Under the pieces are notes generated by a model. The model did not search any database, was not told the DNA's origin, and saw only the letters and a list, made by a program, of their open reading frames with translations. From Glycomyces albidus (lineage in GTDB: Bacteria > Actinomycetota > Actinomycetes > Mycobacteriales > Micromonosporaceae): a DNA stretch of 64,000 nucleotides. The DNA is taken from contig NZ_WIAO01000006.1 of the NCBI RefSeq assembly GCF_009451885.1, positions 62,001-126,000 of the forward strand. The letters are read 5' to 3'. Position numbers and translations under genes: made by a program. Each line of letters opens with the position of its first letter. Positions within the stretch are counted from its first letter, which is position 1. This document shows positions 42,077-51,337 of the stretch, piece by piece.

Positions 42077-43654
42077 TCAGGCGAGGTCGACGGGCTCCTT
42101 GCGGCGGTGCGTCACGAGGAACAGGACGGCGCCGAGGATGAGCGCGCCCGCGGCGGCCGCGACGAACGCGATCGTCGAGCCGCCGGTGTCCGGCAGCGAA
42201 GGTCCGCCGATCTTCAGCGCCGCCGAGTTGTTCGCCAGGTCGCCGTCGAGGTTCACGCCGTCGACGCCGCGGAGGAAGGCGTCCACTTCGACGCGTCCGG
42301 CCTTGCCGGTGGCGTCCGAGACGTCGACGGTGAGGACGATGTCGACCGATTCTCCGGCGCCGAGGCCGTCGAAGGCGCACGCGAAGTCGATCCGGTCGAG
42401 CCCGGACCCGGCCTCGAGCGCTTCGCGGCGGTCCTCGATCTCGTCCTCGTCGAAGCAGCGCCAGCCGTCGTCACCGGGATCCTCGGTGTCGCCGATCGAG
42501 ACGAGCGCCGCGCCTTCGGGGAGCTGCCCGCGGACGAAGTAGGACGGGTCCCCCGCGTACGCCGGCCGATCGGTTGCGGCGGCGGGGCCGTCGTTGCCGA
42601 TGGGGATGGTCAGCTCGACTTCGCCGCCGCGGATCTTGGCGCCGCCGACGGTCAGGTCGAAGGGGTGGTCGGTGGTCTCGATGGTGATGCCGCCGCGGTT
42701 GTCGCCGTCGATCGGGTCCTGGTCGCCGGCGGCGGTGAGGCCGAGCAGGTTCGAGGAGCCTTCGTCCCAGGAGGGTGCGCCGTATTGGCGTTCGAACGTC
42801 GCCTGGTCCATGGAGAGCACCTCGTACTCGCATGCGCAGACCGCGAGGGGGCCGGGTGCGCCGGGATCGACGGTGTACTCGATCGGGTGGGTGAACTGGA
42901 ACGCGGTGCCCGGGAGGTCCTCGAATTCGGTGAAGAAGCAGAAGTGGCCGCCGGGCGTCGACCTCCAGGCGTCGGCGAAGCAGTTGTCCCAGGGCGCCTC
43001 GATGCCGACCACGCCTTCGGCGTCCAGGCTGGTGAAACCGGGGCCGAGCCAGACCGCGGTGACGTAGAGGTCGTCGGGGAGCGCGGCGTCGGTGCTGAAC
43101 CTCGGATTGACGTCGACCGCGGAACCGGGTTCGACGCCGGTGTGGGCGACGTCCGCCGCGTCGTAGTCGGTGAAGGTGCCCTCGTATCGGTGCTCGACGA
43201 CCTCGACGGTGCCGGTCTCGGTGTAGGTCTCGGACGCGTCGAAGTAGACCAGGAGCGTGTACTCGTACTCGCCGAGCTCGGTCCCGGCCGCTGCGGCGAC
43301 GGGGAAGAGGAACTCGTTCGCCGTGCCGGGGTCCTCGATCTCGCACTCGATGTAGGGCGAGGGGTCGTATGTGGTGCAGCCGTGGCCGATGCCGAAGGTG
43401 ATGGTCCCGTCGGGGGCGTCGATGTCGAGCGTCATGACGAGGGGGCCGGCCGGGTCCTCGTCGAAGGCGACGTCGAGGGTGGCGGCGCGCGGCATGCCGC
43501 CGGCGACGAGCGGGCCGTCGAGGTCGAGGACGATCTCGGGCGCCGGCCCCTGTGCGGCGGCGGGCGGTGCGAAGGCGCCCGTTCCGGCGACCGCCGCCGC
43601 GAGGACGACGGCCGCCGCCGAACGCCGGCCGATCCGTTCGAAGAATGTGCTCAT
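42077..43654 (-). CDS. LPXTG-type cell-wall-anchored surface protein
   Basis: The 525-residue protein has a signal peptide (about residues 1-35, ending PPAAA) and a long acidic ectodomain with several cysteines. The sorting signal is LPDTG, a hydrophobic segment, and a basic tail THRRKEP. It should be linked to the wall by a class E or similar sortase, which is not in the window. The region before LPDTG (GLGAGESVDIVLTVDVSD, then DLANNSAALKIGG) resembles DUF11/CARDB-like repeats. ATG at 43654 is chosen because GGAG lies seven bases upstream. Confidence 0.85.
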   Translation of the reverse strand: MSTFFERIGRRSAAAVVLAAAVAGTGAFAPPAAAQGPAPEIVLDLDGPLVAGGMPRAATLDVAFDEDPAGPLVMTLDIDAPDGTITFGIGHGCTTYDPSPYIECEIEDPGTANEFLFPVAAAAGTELGEYEYTLLVYFDASETYTETGTVEVVEHRYEGTFTDYDAADVAHTGVEPGSAVDVNPRFSTDAALPDDLYVTAVWLGPGFTSLDAEGVVGIEAPWDNCFADAWRSTPGGHFCFFTEFEDLPGTAFQFTHPIEYTVDPGAPGPLAVCACEYEVLSMDQATFERQYGAPSWDEGSSNLLGLTAAGDQDPIDGDNRGGITIETTDHPFDLTVGGAKIRGGEVELTIPIGNDGPAAATDRPAYAGDPSYFVRGQLPEGAALVSIGDTEDPGDDGWRCFDEDEIEDRREALEAGSGLDRIDFACAFDGLGAGESVDIVLTVDVSDATGKAGRVEVDAFLRGVDGVNLDGDLANNSAALKIGGPSLPDTGGSTIAFVAAAAGALILGAVLFLVTHRRKEPVDLA

Positions 43655-43795
43655 TGGACGCTCCAAGCGGGCTTGCCAGGGGGCGTCGGCTCGGCGTCCG
43701 GTGGCGAGGGCTGATGAACGGGAAACGTCCGTGCGCGGCCCGAGGTTGCGGAGCCCGATATGAACAATGGGTGAACTGACGGGTGTCGCGCCTGG

Positions 43796-44155
43796 TCAGG
43801 AGATGCGCGATCCGAGGGGGACGTCGGCGTCGGGGGCGAGGAGGACGACTTCGTCGGTCCCCTCGACGGGCACGCCGAGGACGAGCACTTCGGACATGAA
43901 GTCGGCGATCTGCCGGGGCGGGAAGTTGGTGACCGCGACGACGGTGCGCCCGACGAGCTCTTCGGGCGTGTAGCGGGCGGTGATCTGGGCGCTGGAGCGT
44001 TTCACGCCGAGGTCGCCGAAGTCGATCCAGAGCTTGTACGCGGGCTTACGGGCCTTGGCGAAGACTTCGGCGCGTTCGATGCGGCCGGTGCGGATCTCGG
44101 TGCGGAAGAAGTCCTCGGCGGAGCTCTGCTCCCGGGTCTGCGACTGGTGTGCCAT
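43796..44155 (-). CDS. csaA: CsaA-type tRNA-binding chaperone
   Basis: The 119-residue protein is a stand-alone EMAP/tRNA-binding OB-fold. Key parts are EDFFRTEIRTGRIERAE, KPAYKLWIDFG, KRSSAQIT and VVAVTNFPPRQIADFMSEVLVLG. CsaA in Bacillus is an export-related chaperone and binds tRNA-like ligands. It starts 24 bases after allantoicase and may share its message, although no functional link with ureide breakdown is known. Confidence 0.9.
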   Translation of the reverse strand: MAHQSQTREQSSAEDFFRTEIRTGRIERAEVFAKARKPAYKLWIDFGDLGVKRSSAQITARYTPEELVGRTVVAVTNFPPRQIADFMSEVLVLGVPVEGTDEVVLLAPDADVPLGSRIS

Positions 44156-44178
44156 GCCGGGAGGATAGCGCCGCCCGG

Positions 44179-45186
44179 TCAGGCCCGAAAGCGGGCTTCG
44201 AGCCGCCGGAGGGCGTCGGGGGTGAGGCGGCCGTAGAGGCGGATGCGGGCCATGCCGCCGTCGGGGAAGATGTTGAGCCGCACGGCGGTCGCGGGACGGT
44301 CGTTGCCGAGGACGAACCGGTGCGGCGTGTCCGGTTGCAGTGCGGTGCGTTCGAAGAGGGTGAAGGTGTCGGTGCCGTCGGCGGCGTCGATGGAGGCCCA
44401 GCCGGGCGCGTTGTGCTTGAGGTGGGTGGTGTCGAGTTCGGCGACGCGGATGACGCCGCGGCCGGCGAGGCGGATGTCGAGCCATTCGTGGCCGGGGGTG
44501 CGGCGGCGGGCGGTCTCCCAGCCGTCGGCCTGGCTCGCCGGCAGGCCGGGCATGATCGCGCCGACCGGGTTGGAGTAGAAGGCGTTCGATGCGCCGGTGA
44601 CGGCGGCGCCGTTGACGAGCGCGGCGAGGTCGAGCGGGAGGTCGGCGAAGCCCGCCGGGTCGGGGACGGGCGTGCCGTGGACGCGCAGGCGCGCGACGCC
44701 GCCGTCGGGGTGCAGGTTGAGGCGGACGTGGGTGTAGCGGGCCGGGTCGTCGACGTCGTACTCGTTGCGGCTGTCGCCCTTGGCGTCCGTGATCGGGACG
44801 ATGGGTCGCCAGCCGGTGAGGTCGGCGACGGCGGGGTGGCCGTCGGCGCGGCAGGCGTCGACGGAGATGCGGGGCGGGTAGTTGCCGGTGAAGTAGGCGG
44901 TGTCCACCACGATGCCGCTGATCACGCCCGGGACGCCGAGGCGGACGATCGCCCAGTCGTGGCCGTCGGTGCGGCGGCGGCGGGTCTCCCAGCCGTCGTA
45001 GACCTGGCCTTTGGCGCCGAAGGTGTGCGCGGCGTGGACGACCGGGTAGGGCCGGATGAGGTTCTCCTTCTCGGCGAAGGACTCGTCGTTGGCGGCGAGG
45101 ACGGCGCCGCCGAGGGCGCGGGAGGCGAGGTCGGGGAGCGCCCAGCGGTCGTCGGCGGGGCTGGTTTCGGGGACGGTGGCGTTCAT
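44179..45186 (-). CDS. alc: allantoicase
   Basis: Allantoicase splits allantoate into ureidoglycolate and urea. The 335-residue protein consists of two homologous beta-rich repeats: GQVYDGWETRRRR and HDWAIVRLG in the first half, ADGWETARRRTPGHEWLDIRL in the second. Each half ends in (V/N)RLN(L/I)xPDGG(V/M)ARxR. Its ATG overlaps the allantoinase stop by one base, and GAGGAG lies eight bases before it. It is the last pathway gene of the minus-strand purine cluster. Confidence 0.95.
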   Translation of the reverse strand: MNATVPETSPADDRWALPDLASRALGGAVLAANDESFAEKENLIRPYPVVHAAHTFGAKGQVYDGWETRRRRTDGHDWAIVRLGVPGVISGIVVDTAYFTGNYPPRISVDACRADGHPAVADLTGWRPIVPITDAKGDSRNEYDVDDPARYTHVRLNLHPDGGVARLRVHGTPVPDPAGFADLPLDLAALVNGAAVTGASNAFYSNPVGAIMPGLPASQADGWETARRRTPGHEWLDIRLAGRGVIRVAELDTTHLKHNAPGWASIDAADGTDTFTLFERTALQPDTPHRFVLGNDRPATAVRLNIFPDGGMARIRLYGRLTPDALRRLEARFRA

Positions 45187-46535
45187 CAGGGGCTCCTCTT
45201 GAGCTGTCGGCCGCGCGGGGCGGCCTCGGTGTCGATGCGCTTGCCGCGCAACCAGGTGGCGACGACGTCGCCGGTGAGGCGGCGGCCGTCGTACGGGGTG
45301 ACGGGGTGGCGGTGGAGGAGGTCGGCGGCGCGGACGGTCCATTCGCGTTCGGGGTCGAAGGCGACGAGGTCGGCGTCGGCTCCGGCGGCGATGCGGCCTT
45401 TGCGCCGGAGGCCGGCGAAGTCGGCCGGGCCGCGGGACATCCACCGGGCGACGTCGGCGAGCGCGTGTCCTCGCGCGCGGGCTTCGGTCCAGACGACGGG
45501 GAGTCCGATCTGGAGGGAGGCGATGCCGCCCCAGGAGGTCGCGAAGTCGCCGGTCTTCATGGCGGGCGGGCTGGGCGAGTGGTCGGAGACGACGAAGTCG
45601 ATGCGGCCGTCGGCGAGCCCGGCCCAGAGGGCGTCGCGGTTGGCGTCGCCGCGGATGGGCGGGCAGCACTTGAAGGCGGTGGCGCCGTCGGGGATGCGCT
45701 CGGCGGCGAGGGCGAGGTAGTGGGGGCAGGTCTCGGCGGTGATCGCGATGCCGTCGAGGCGGGCGCGGTGGATCTGCTCGAGGGCGCCGGCGGCGGAGAG
45801 GTGGAGGATGTGGACGCGGGCGCGGGTCATCCTGGCGGCGTCGATGACGTCGCGGATCGCGTCGGTCTCGGCTTCCGGCGGGCGGGTGGCGAGGAACCGG
45901 TCGAACGCGGTGGCGCTGCCGGCGTCGCGGAGGCGGTCGGGGTTCTCGGCGTGGACGATCAGGGTGGTGCCGAGCGCGGCGACGGTGGTGCAGGCGCGGA
46001 TGAGCCCGGCGCGGCCGAGGGGAGGGAACTCGTCGACTCCCGATGGGGCCGTGAAGCATTTGAAGCCGAAGACGCCGGCCTCGTGGAGTGCCTTCAGTTC
46101 GGTCTCGTTGCCGGGGATCGCGCCGCCCCAGAAGCCGACGTCGACCCAGGTCCGCCCTCTGGCGGCGGCGCGTTTGGCGGCGAGGGCGGTGGTGTCGACG
46201 GTCGGCGGGAGGCTGTTGAGGGGCATGTCGACGATGGTGGTGACGCCCCCTGCGGCGGCGGCGCGGGTGGCGGTCGCGAAGCCTTCCCATTCGGTGCGGC
46301 CGGGTTCGTTGACGTGCACGTGGGTGTCGACGAGACCGGGCAGGAGCGCGAGGTCGCGGAGGTCTTCGGTGCGGTGAGCGGGGATCGGCTCGTCGTAGTC
46401 GCCGATGACGGCGATCCGCTCGCCCGCGATCGCGACGGCGGCGGGCCGCTCGCCGTCGGGCAGGACGGTCCGGCGCGAGCGGAGCACCAGGTCGTAGACG
46501 ACGGGCGCGGAAATGTCGGAGGGGTCGGTCATCAT
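45186..46535 (-). CDS. allB: allantoinase
   Basis: Allantoinase opens the hydantoin ring of allantoin to give allantoate. The 449-residue amidohydrolase has the metal site LVDTHVHVNEPGRTEWEGF, the carboxylated Lys in FGFKCF, IVHAENP, HILHLS and the final VVSDHSPS. The start is one of two adjacent ATGs at 46535 and 46532, with GGAG five or eight bases before. The stop overlaps the allantoicase start. The ATGATG start also overlaps the stop of the Arg-rich frame upstream. Confidence 0.95.
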   Translation of the reverse strand: MMTDPSDISAPVVYDLVLRSRRTVLPDGERPAAVAIAGERIAVIGDYDEPIPAHRTEDLRDLALLPGLVDTHVHVNEPGRTEWEGFATATRAAAAGGVTTIVDMPLNSLPPTVDTTALAAKRAAARGRTWVDVGFWGGAIPGNETELKALHEAGVFGFKCFTAPSGVDEFPPLGRAGLIRACTTVAALGTTLIVHAENPDRLRDAGSATAFDRFLATRPPEAETDAIRDVIDAARMTRARVHILHLSAAGALEQIHRARLDGIAITAETCPHYLALAAERIPDGATAFKCCPPIRGDANRDALWAGLADGRIDFVVSDHSPSPPAMKTGDFATSWGGIASLQIGLPVVWTEARARGHALADVARWMSRGPADFAGLRRKGRIAAGADADLVAFDPEREWTVRAADLLHRHPVTPYDGRRLTGDVVATWLRGKRIDTEAAPRGRQLKRSP

Positions 46536-47224
46536 GGTGACTCCAAGTGCGCACATGGTGACGATAGAGAGGGGGTGTCGCGAAGGGACCGCGTGCGGAG
46601 GCACGACGGGAATGCACGGCATGGGAACCCGACGACCGCCGATCGGGGCCGAGACCGGAGACTGCCGGGGCGGTTCGATGCGGTTCGGCTTCCGCGACCG
46701 GTGTGCCGGACCGGCTGCTGAAGACGGCCCGCAACGTCGCGGCCTGCGTGGACCGGGTGCCGCGTCGGCTGGCGGAGGTCGAGCGTCACTCGTCGGTTGC
46801 GGTCCGAATGCCGGCCGGGCGGCCGGTGACGGTTCTCGCTGAGGCGATCTCCGCGGTGCCGGTGCTCCAGTTGCCGCGCTTCGCGGACCGCGTGCAGCGC
46901 AAGCTGTAGGCGGAGGTCGAGAGCCGCTCGGCGGTCGCCCGAGCGCCGGCCGGGCGGACGGTGATGGGTCATGCCGACGGCCCCTCTGCGGAGCGTGCGC
47001 TGCGCTTGGCGCCTCGACTGTGGGTCCGGGTCGAGTGCCTCCCTGCAGCCGCGGTCCGAATGCGGGTCGGGCGACCGGCGACGGTTCACGCTGAGAAGAC
47101 CTTCGCAGAGCGACTGCGAGCGCCGCGCTTCGCGGACCAGGCGTTGTGCTGACGGCGGGCGGCCGTCGACGGCTTGTGGGCGCTCGCGGTTCGCGAGGAC
47201 GGCCGCGAAGTCGTTGCGGCTCAT
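46532..47224 (-). CDS. Arg-rich repeat ORF bridging two pathway genes (doubtful gene)
   Basis: This 230-codon frame begins in an ATGA overlap with the stop of the preceding gene and ends in a TGA overlapping the allantoinase ATGATG start, the geometry of a translationally coupled gene. The product would be very basic (many Arg, His, Pro) and contains about three degenerate repeats around a motif like HRPPGR-x-S-x-DR-x-R-x-x-LDLR. No family was recognised. It could be a real orphan protein, the decayed remains of a gene, or noncoding repeats that happen to stay open in GC-rich DNA. Confidence 0.3.
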   Translation of the reverse strand: MSRNDFAAVLANRERPQAVDGRPPSAQRLVREARRSQSLCEGLLSVNRRRSPDPHSDRGCREALDPDPQSRRQAQRTLRRGAVGMTHHRPPGRRSGDRRAALDLRLQLALHAVREARQLEHRHRGDRLSENRHRPPGRHSDRNRRVTLDLRQPTRHPVHAGRDVAGRLQQPVRHTGRGSRTASNRPGSLRSRPRSAVVGFPCRAFPSCLRTRSLRDTPSLSSPCAHLESP

Positions 47225-47613
47225 GGTGCCTCGGTTTTCGCGGCGCGGTAGGCGCGCCATGAGCCGAAGGCGGTGATGTCGGTCAGGCCGGGCAGGTCGG
47301 CGCAGGCGTCTCGGAGGCGCATGCCGAGGGCTTCAGTGCCGTCGGCGAGGCCGACGACGCCGAGTTCGAGGTCCGCCGGTTCGGCGGGCAGGAGGGAGGT
47401 GCGCAGGACGGCGAGGTCGATGTCGTAGAGCTCGCCCTGGATGGCGGCGCCGTCCCCGGGCCGCGCGGCCTGGAGGGCCGGGTGGTCGTCGTCGACCGAA
47501 TGCAGTCGGTAGATCGGCAGCGTCGTCGCGGCGCCGAGGAACGGCGCGCCGCCGATGAGGTGGTGGAGGTTGCCGCCTTTCATGCCGCCTCCGTTGAGGA
47601 ACATGTGGACCAT
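47221..47613 (-). CDS. allophanate hydrolase C-terminal-like (GGCT-fold) protein
   Basis: A 130-residue stand-alone domain: MVHMFLNGGGMKGGNLHHLI at the start, then APFLGAATTLPIYRLHS, GELYDIDLAVLRTSLLPAEP and a final FGSWRAYRA. It resembles the C-terminal domain of allophanate hydrolase (AtzF) and gamma-glutamylcyclotransferase-like folds. Its activity is unknown; by position it may act on a late ureide or urea product. AAGGAG precedes the ATG at 47613 by about eight bases. It lies between xdhC and allantoinase on the same strand. Confidence 0.75.
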   Translation of the reverse strand: MVHMFLNGGGMKGGNLHHLIGGAPFLGAATTLPIYRLHSVDDDHPALQAARPGDGAAIQGELYDIDLAVLRTSLLPAEPADLELGVVGLADGTEALGMRLRDACADLPGLTDITAFGSWRAYRAAKTEAP

Positions 47614-47726
47614 CGTCGGCTCCTTCGGTTCGGTGGTGACGGTTCGGACCGGTCGCGGCTGCCGCGGCGTCGGTCGGATCCGGCGGTCGCCGGACCCGAC
47701 CTCGGCCTCGCGGCTGCGCGTGGCCG

Positions 47727-48746
47727 TCAGCGGTGGATGGGGCCGCTGGCTTCGGTGAGGAAGCCGGCGGTGGCGCCGTTGCGGACGGCGGTGATCTCGG
47801 CGACGATCGACAGCGCCGTCTCCTCGGTGGTGCGGCCGTTGAGGTCGAGGCCGATCGGCGACCTGAGCCTGGCCAGCGCGGTCTCGGGGACGCCGGTGTC
47901 GCGGAGCCGGGCGAGCCGGTCGCGGTGGGTGGCGCGAGAGCCCATGGCGCCGATGAAGCCGGCGCGGGAGACGAGGGCGCGTTCGAGGAGTGGCACGTCG
48001 AACTTCTCGTCGTGGGTGAGGACGCAGATCGCGGTGTCGGCGTCGACGGTGATGGCGTCGAAGTGGCGGTGGGGCCAGTCGACGATCACCTCGTCGGCTT
48101 CGGGGAAGCGGATGTCGGTGGCGAAGACCGGGCGGGCGTCGCAGACGGTGACGCGGTAGCCGAGCTGCTTGGCGATGCGGACGAGGGGCCCGGCGAAGTC
48201 GATGGCGCCGTAGACGAGGAGCCGCGGCGGCGGGGTGTGGACTTCGACGGCGTATTCGCCGGCGCGGCCGGAGGTCGCGGGCAGGTCGGTGGCGCCGAGT
48301 TCGAGCGGGCCGGTGAATCCGTGGGCGGTGATGGCGACGGCCCGGCCGATCTCGGGGCCTTCGGCGGCGCGGACGAGGGTGACGGGTTCGCCGTCGAGGA
48401 TCGCGTCGAGGGCGGCGGCGAGCGCGGTGTCGTCGGGTTCGATGCGGGCGATGAGGACGTCCATGGTGCCGCCGCAGGTGAGGCCGAAGGCGACGGCGTC
48501 TTCGTCGCTGTAGCCGAAGGATTCGACCGCGGGTTCGCCGCTGTCGAGGACTTCTTGGCAGCGGAGGTAGACGGCGGCTTCGACGCAGCCGCCGGAGACG
48601 CCGCCGACGGCCGCTCCCTGGCCGTCGACGGCGAGCGCGGTGCCGAGCGGGCGCGGCGAGGAGCCGGTGCTCCCGATGAGGGAGGCGAGTGCGAAGGGGC
48701 GGCCTTCGCGCATCCAGGTGCGCAGTGTGGCGGCGATGGTGTTCAT
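47727..48746 (-). CDS. xdhC: XdhC/CoxI-family molybdenum cofactor insertion factor
   Basis: XdhC proteins bind the molybdenum cofactor, promote its sulfuration and deliver it to xanthine dehydrogenase. The 339-residue protein has the N-terminal XdhC domain with ALASLIGSTGSSPRPLGTAL and VSGGCVEAAV, then GLTCGGTMDVLI with the cofactor-contacting Cys. A C-terminal Rossmann domain follows (LLVYGAIDFAGPLVRIAKQLG, then YIGAMGSR-like FIGAMGSRATH). Its start overlaps the stop of the Mo subunit by four bases. Confidence 0.93.
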   Translation of the reverse strand: MNTIAATLRTWMREGRPFALASLIGSTGSSPRPLGTALAVDGQGAAVGGVSGGCVEAAVYLRCQEVLDSGEPAVESFGYSDEDAVAFGLTCGGTMDVLIARIEPDDTALAAALDAILDGEPVTLVRAAEGPEIGRAVAITAHGFTGPLELGATDLPATSGRAGEYAVEVHTPPPRLLVYGAIDFAGPLVRIAKQLGYRVTVCDARPVFATDIRFPEADEVIVDWPHRHFDAITVDADTAICVLTHDEKFDVPLLERALVSRAGFIGAMGSRATHRDRLARLRDTGVPETALARLRSPIGLDLNGRTTEETALSIVAEITAVRNGATAGFLTEASGPIHR

Positions 48747-51337
48747 GACGGCCTCCGGACGGTGAGATGCTCGGGTCGGACGGGGACGCGGGTGAGCGGC
48801 AGGCCGGTGGCGTCCCTGATGGCGGCGACGATGGCGGGGGTGGAGGAGAGCGTCGGGGGCTCGCCGGCGCCGCGGAGCCCGTAGGGCGCTTCGGGGTCGG
48901 CGTTCTCGACGATGCGCAGGCGCATCGGGGGCATGTCGAGGATGGTGGGGATGAGGTAGTCGGTGAAGGAGGCGTTCTTGACGCGGCCGCCGTCGGTGAC
49001 GATCTCCTCCATGACGGCGAGTCCGAGTCCTTGGGCGGTGCCGCCGTGGATCTGGCCTTCGAGGGCGACGGGGTTGAGGATCTTGCCGACGTCTTGGACG
49101 CAGGTGAGGTCGACGACCTTGACGAGGCCGAGTTCGACGTCGACGTCGACGGTGGCGCGGTGGACGCAGAGGGCGAGCTGGACGTGGCTGTCGCCTTGGC
49201 CGGTGACGGGGTCCATGGGTTTGGTGGCGCGGTGGCGGAAGACGCGGGTGGCTTCGATGGGGCCGTCGGCGAGGTCGCGGTCCTGCCAGAGGTCGCGGAC
49301 GGCTTCGCAGGCGGCTTTGACGGCGCCGCCGGTCATGTAGGACTGGCGTGAGGCGGAGGAGGATCCGGCGGAGCCGATCTTGGTGTCGTTGGGGAGCAGG
49401 ACGACGTGTCGGACGCCGAGTTCGGTGCGGGCGATCTGGGTCTGGAGGTTCCAGTGGCCCTGGCCGACTTCGGCGGCGGCGGTGTGGATGTAGGCGACGG
49501 GTTCGCCGTCGTGTTCGGGGCCGCCGAGTTCGAGGCGGACGCGCGCGGTCGAGTAGTCGTCGAAGCCTTCGGAGTAGCAGATGTTCTTGAGGCCGACGCC
49601 GTAGCCGACGCCGCGGCGGACGCCTTCGCCGTGGGTGGTGTTGCCGGTGCCGCCGGGGAGTTCGACGATGTCGCGGTCGGCGGGGACGGGTGGGACGGGG
49701 AGGTCGGTGAAGCGGTCGAGGAGGTCGGCGAGCGGTGAGAACGGCCGGGCGCGGTCCGGGTCGGCGGGGGCGGCGGGGTCGGGTTCGTAGGCGTCGATGA
49801 CCTGGCCGGTGATGAGCTGGTCGCCTCGGGCGATGGCGTTGCGGCGGCGGATCTCGAGGGGGTCGAGGTCGAGCGCGTCGGCGAGGGCGTCCATTTGGGA
49901 CTCGTAGGCGAAGCAGGTCTGGACGGCGCCGAAGCCGCGCATCGCCCCGCACGGCGGGTTGTTGGTGCGCGCTCCCCAGGCGTCGATGCTCGCGTGCTCG
50001 ACCCGGTAGGGGCCGACGGCGAGTGAGGCGGCGTTGCCGACGACGGCTTCGGTGGTGGAGGCGTAGGCGCCGCCGTCGAGGACGATGTGCGCTTTGACGT
50101 AGACGAGGTGCCCGTCGGCGTCGGCGCCGTGCTCGTAGCGCATCCGGGCGGGGTGGCGGTGGACGTGGCCGAGGAAGGACTCGGCGCGGTCGTACATCAT
50201 CTTGACCGGTCGGCCGGTGCGGAGGGCGAGCATGGCCATGTGGATCTGGACGGAGAGGTCTTCGCGGGCGCCGAACGCGCCGCCGATCCCTGCCATCTCG
50301 AGGTGGATCCGCTCGGGTTCGAGGCCGAGGCACGGCGCGATCTGCTCGAGGTCGGAGTGGAGCCACTGGGTCGCGACGTGGAGGACGAGGCCGCCGCCGG
50401 TGGGGACGGCGACGCCGGATTCGGGGCCGAGCGGCGCTTGGTCCTGCATGCCGACTTCGTATTCGCGGGTGACGACGACGGCGGCTTCGGCGGTGTCGGG
50501 GTCGCCGACGCGCACGGGCTGGTACCGGAAGTAGGCGCCGGCTTCGACGGCTTCGCTCGGGTCGCATTGCGGTTCGAGGGGCTCGTAGTCGACGGCGATG
50601 CGTTCGGCGGCGCGGCGGGCGAGGTCGAGGGTCTCGGCGGCGACGATCGCGACCGGTTCGCCCTGGTAGTTGACTTCGCCTGGGGCGAGGACGGGCTGGT
50701 CGGCCTCGATGAGTCCGTAGTGGAGTTTCCCGGGGACGTCGGCGGCGGTGAGCACGGCCGCGACGCCCGGCAGTGCGAGGGCCGGGCCGGTGTCGATCGA
50801 CCGGATGAGCGCCCGCGGGTGCGGGCTGCGGAGCGTGTGGCCCCACAGCATGCCGTCGAAGGCCAGGTCGGACGCGTAGTCGAAGGTGCCGTTGACTTTC
50901 GCTTCGGCGTCGGGGCGGATGGGCGACTGCCCGACGGTCCCGTCCGGTCGAGCGGTGACGGCGTTCGCGGGCACGGCGGCGGAGGTGCGGGTCCGATACG
51001 CCGCCTCTCCGTCGAGCGTCGGAGCGGCCGAAGCAGGCGGGGAGGGCGGGCCGATGGGCGGCCGCGGCTCCTGCGGCAGCTCTGCTCCGGTTCGAGGAGC
51101 GGCAGCGGGTTCACCGGGTGGTTGCGGCCGGTGCGGCGCGTCGGCACCGCTGCGGGGGCCGCTGTGGGCGGCGGCGTTTCGAGGGCCGGCTCCGGTGGCG
51201 CTGCTGCGGGGGCCGGTATCGGCGGCCGGCGGGGCGGCGTGCTCGTGCGCCGCATCGGGCCGGGCGGCGGGTGCGGGGGTGTGCCCGACCCCGCCGGCTG
51301 CCCAAGGCGGCGGGGTCGGAGTCGCGGGTTCAGGCAT
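48743..51337 (-). CDS. xanthine dehydrogenase molybdenum-binding subunit with extended N terminus
   Basis: This large subunit oxidises hypoxanthine and xanthine at the molybdopterin centre. From about residue 134 on, the 864-residue protein is a standard XDH core (GQSPIRPDAEAKVNGTFDYA). It has the molybdopterin loops GGAFGARED, GAMRGFGAVQ and AAEVGQGHW, and the active-site Glu in RGAGEPPTL. The first 125 residues are Pro/Ala/Arg low-complexity sequence. The start at 51337 has a strong AGGGAGG seven bases away and overlaps the deaminase gene by eight bases. Confidence 0.93.
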   Translation of the reverse strand: MPEPATPTPPPWAAGGVGHTPAPAARPDAAHEHAAPPAADTGPRSSATGAGPRNAAAHSGPRSGADAPHRPQPPGEPAAAPRTGAELPQEPRPPIGPPSPPASAAPTLDGEAAYRTRTSAAVPANAVTARPDGTVGQSPIRPDAEAKVNGTFDYASDLAFDGMLWGHTLRSPHPRALIRSIDTGPALALPGVAAVLTAADVPGKLHYGLIEADQPVLAPGEVNYQGEPVAIVAAETLDLARRAAERIAVDYEPLEPQCDPSEAVEAGAYFRYQPVRVGDPDTAEAAVVVTREYEVGMQDQAPLGPESGVAVPTGGGLVLHVATQWLHSDLEQIAPCLGLEPERIHLEMAGIGGAFGAREDLSVQIHMAMLALRTGRPVKMMYDRAESFLGHVHRHPARMRYEHGADADGHLVYVKAHIVLDGGAYASTTEAVVGNAASLAVGPYRVEHASIDAWGARTNNPPCGAMRGFGAVQTCFAYESQMDALADALDLDPLEIRRRNAIARGDQLITGQVIDAYEPDPAAPADPDRARPFSPLADLLDRFTDLPVPPVPADRDIVELPGGTGNTTHGEGVRRGVGYGVGLKNICYSEGFDDYSTARVRLELGGPEHDGEPVAYIHTAAAEVGQGHWNLQTQIARTELGVRHVVLLPNDTKIGSAGSSSASRQSYMTGGAVKAACEAVRDLWQDRDLADGPIEATRVFRHRATKPMDPVTGQGDSHVQLALCVHRATVDVDVELGLVKVVDLTCVQDVGKILNPVALEGQIHGGTAQGLGLAVMEEIVTDGGRVKNASFTDYLIPTILDMPPMRLRIVENADPEAPYGLRGAGEPPTLSSTPAIVAAIRDATGLPLTRVPVRPEHLTVRRPS

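Noticed and set aside
46700-47152. Small plus-strand frames within the repeat region
   Set aside because: They are interrupted, have no ribosome-binding site, and oppose the operon; the repeated DNA explains their similarity.
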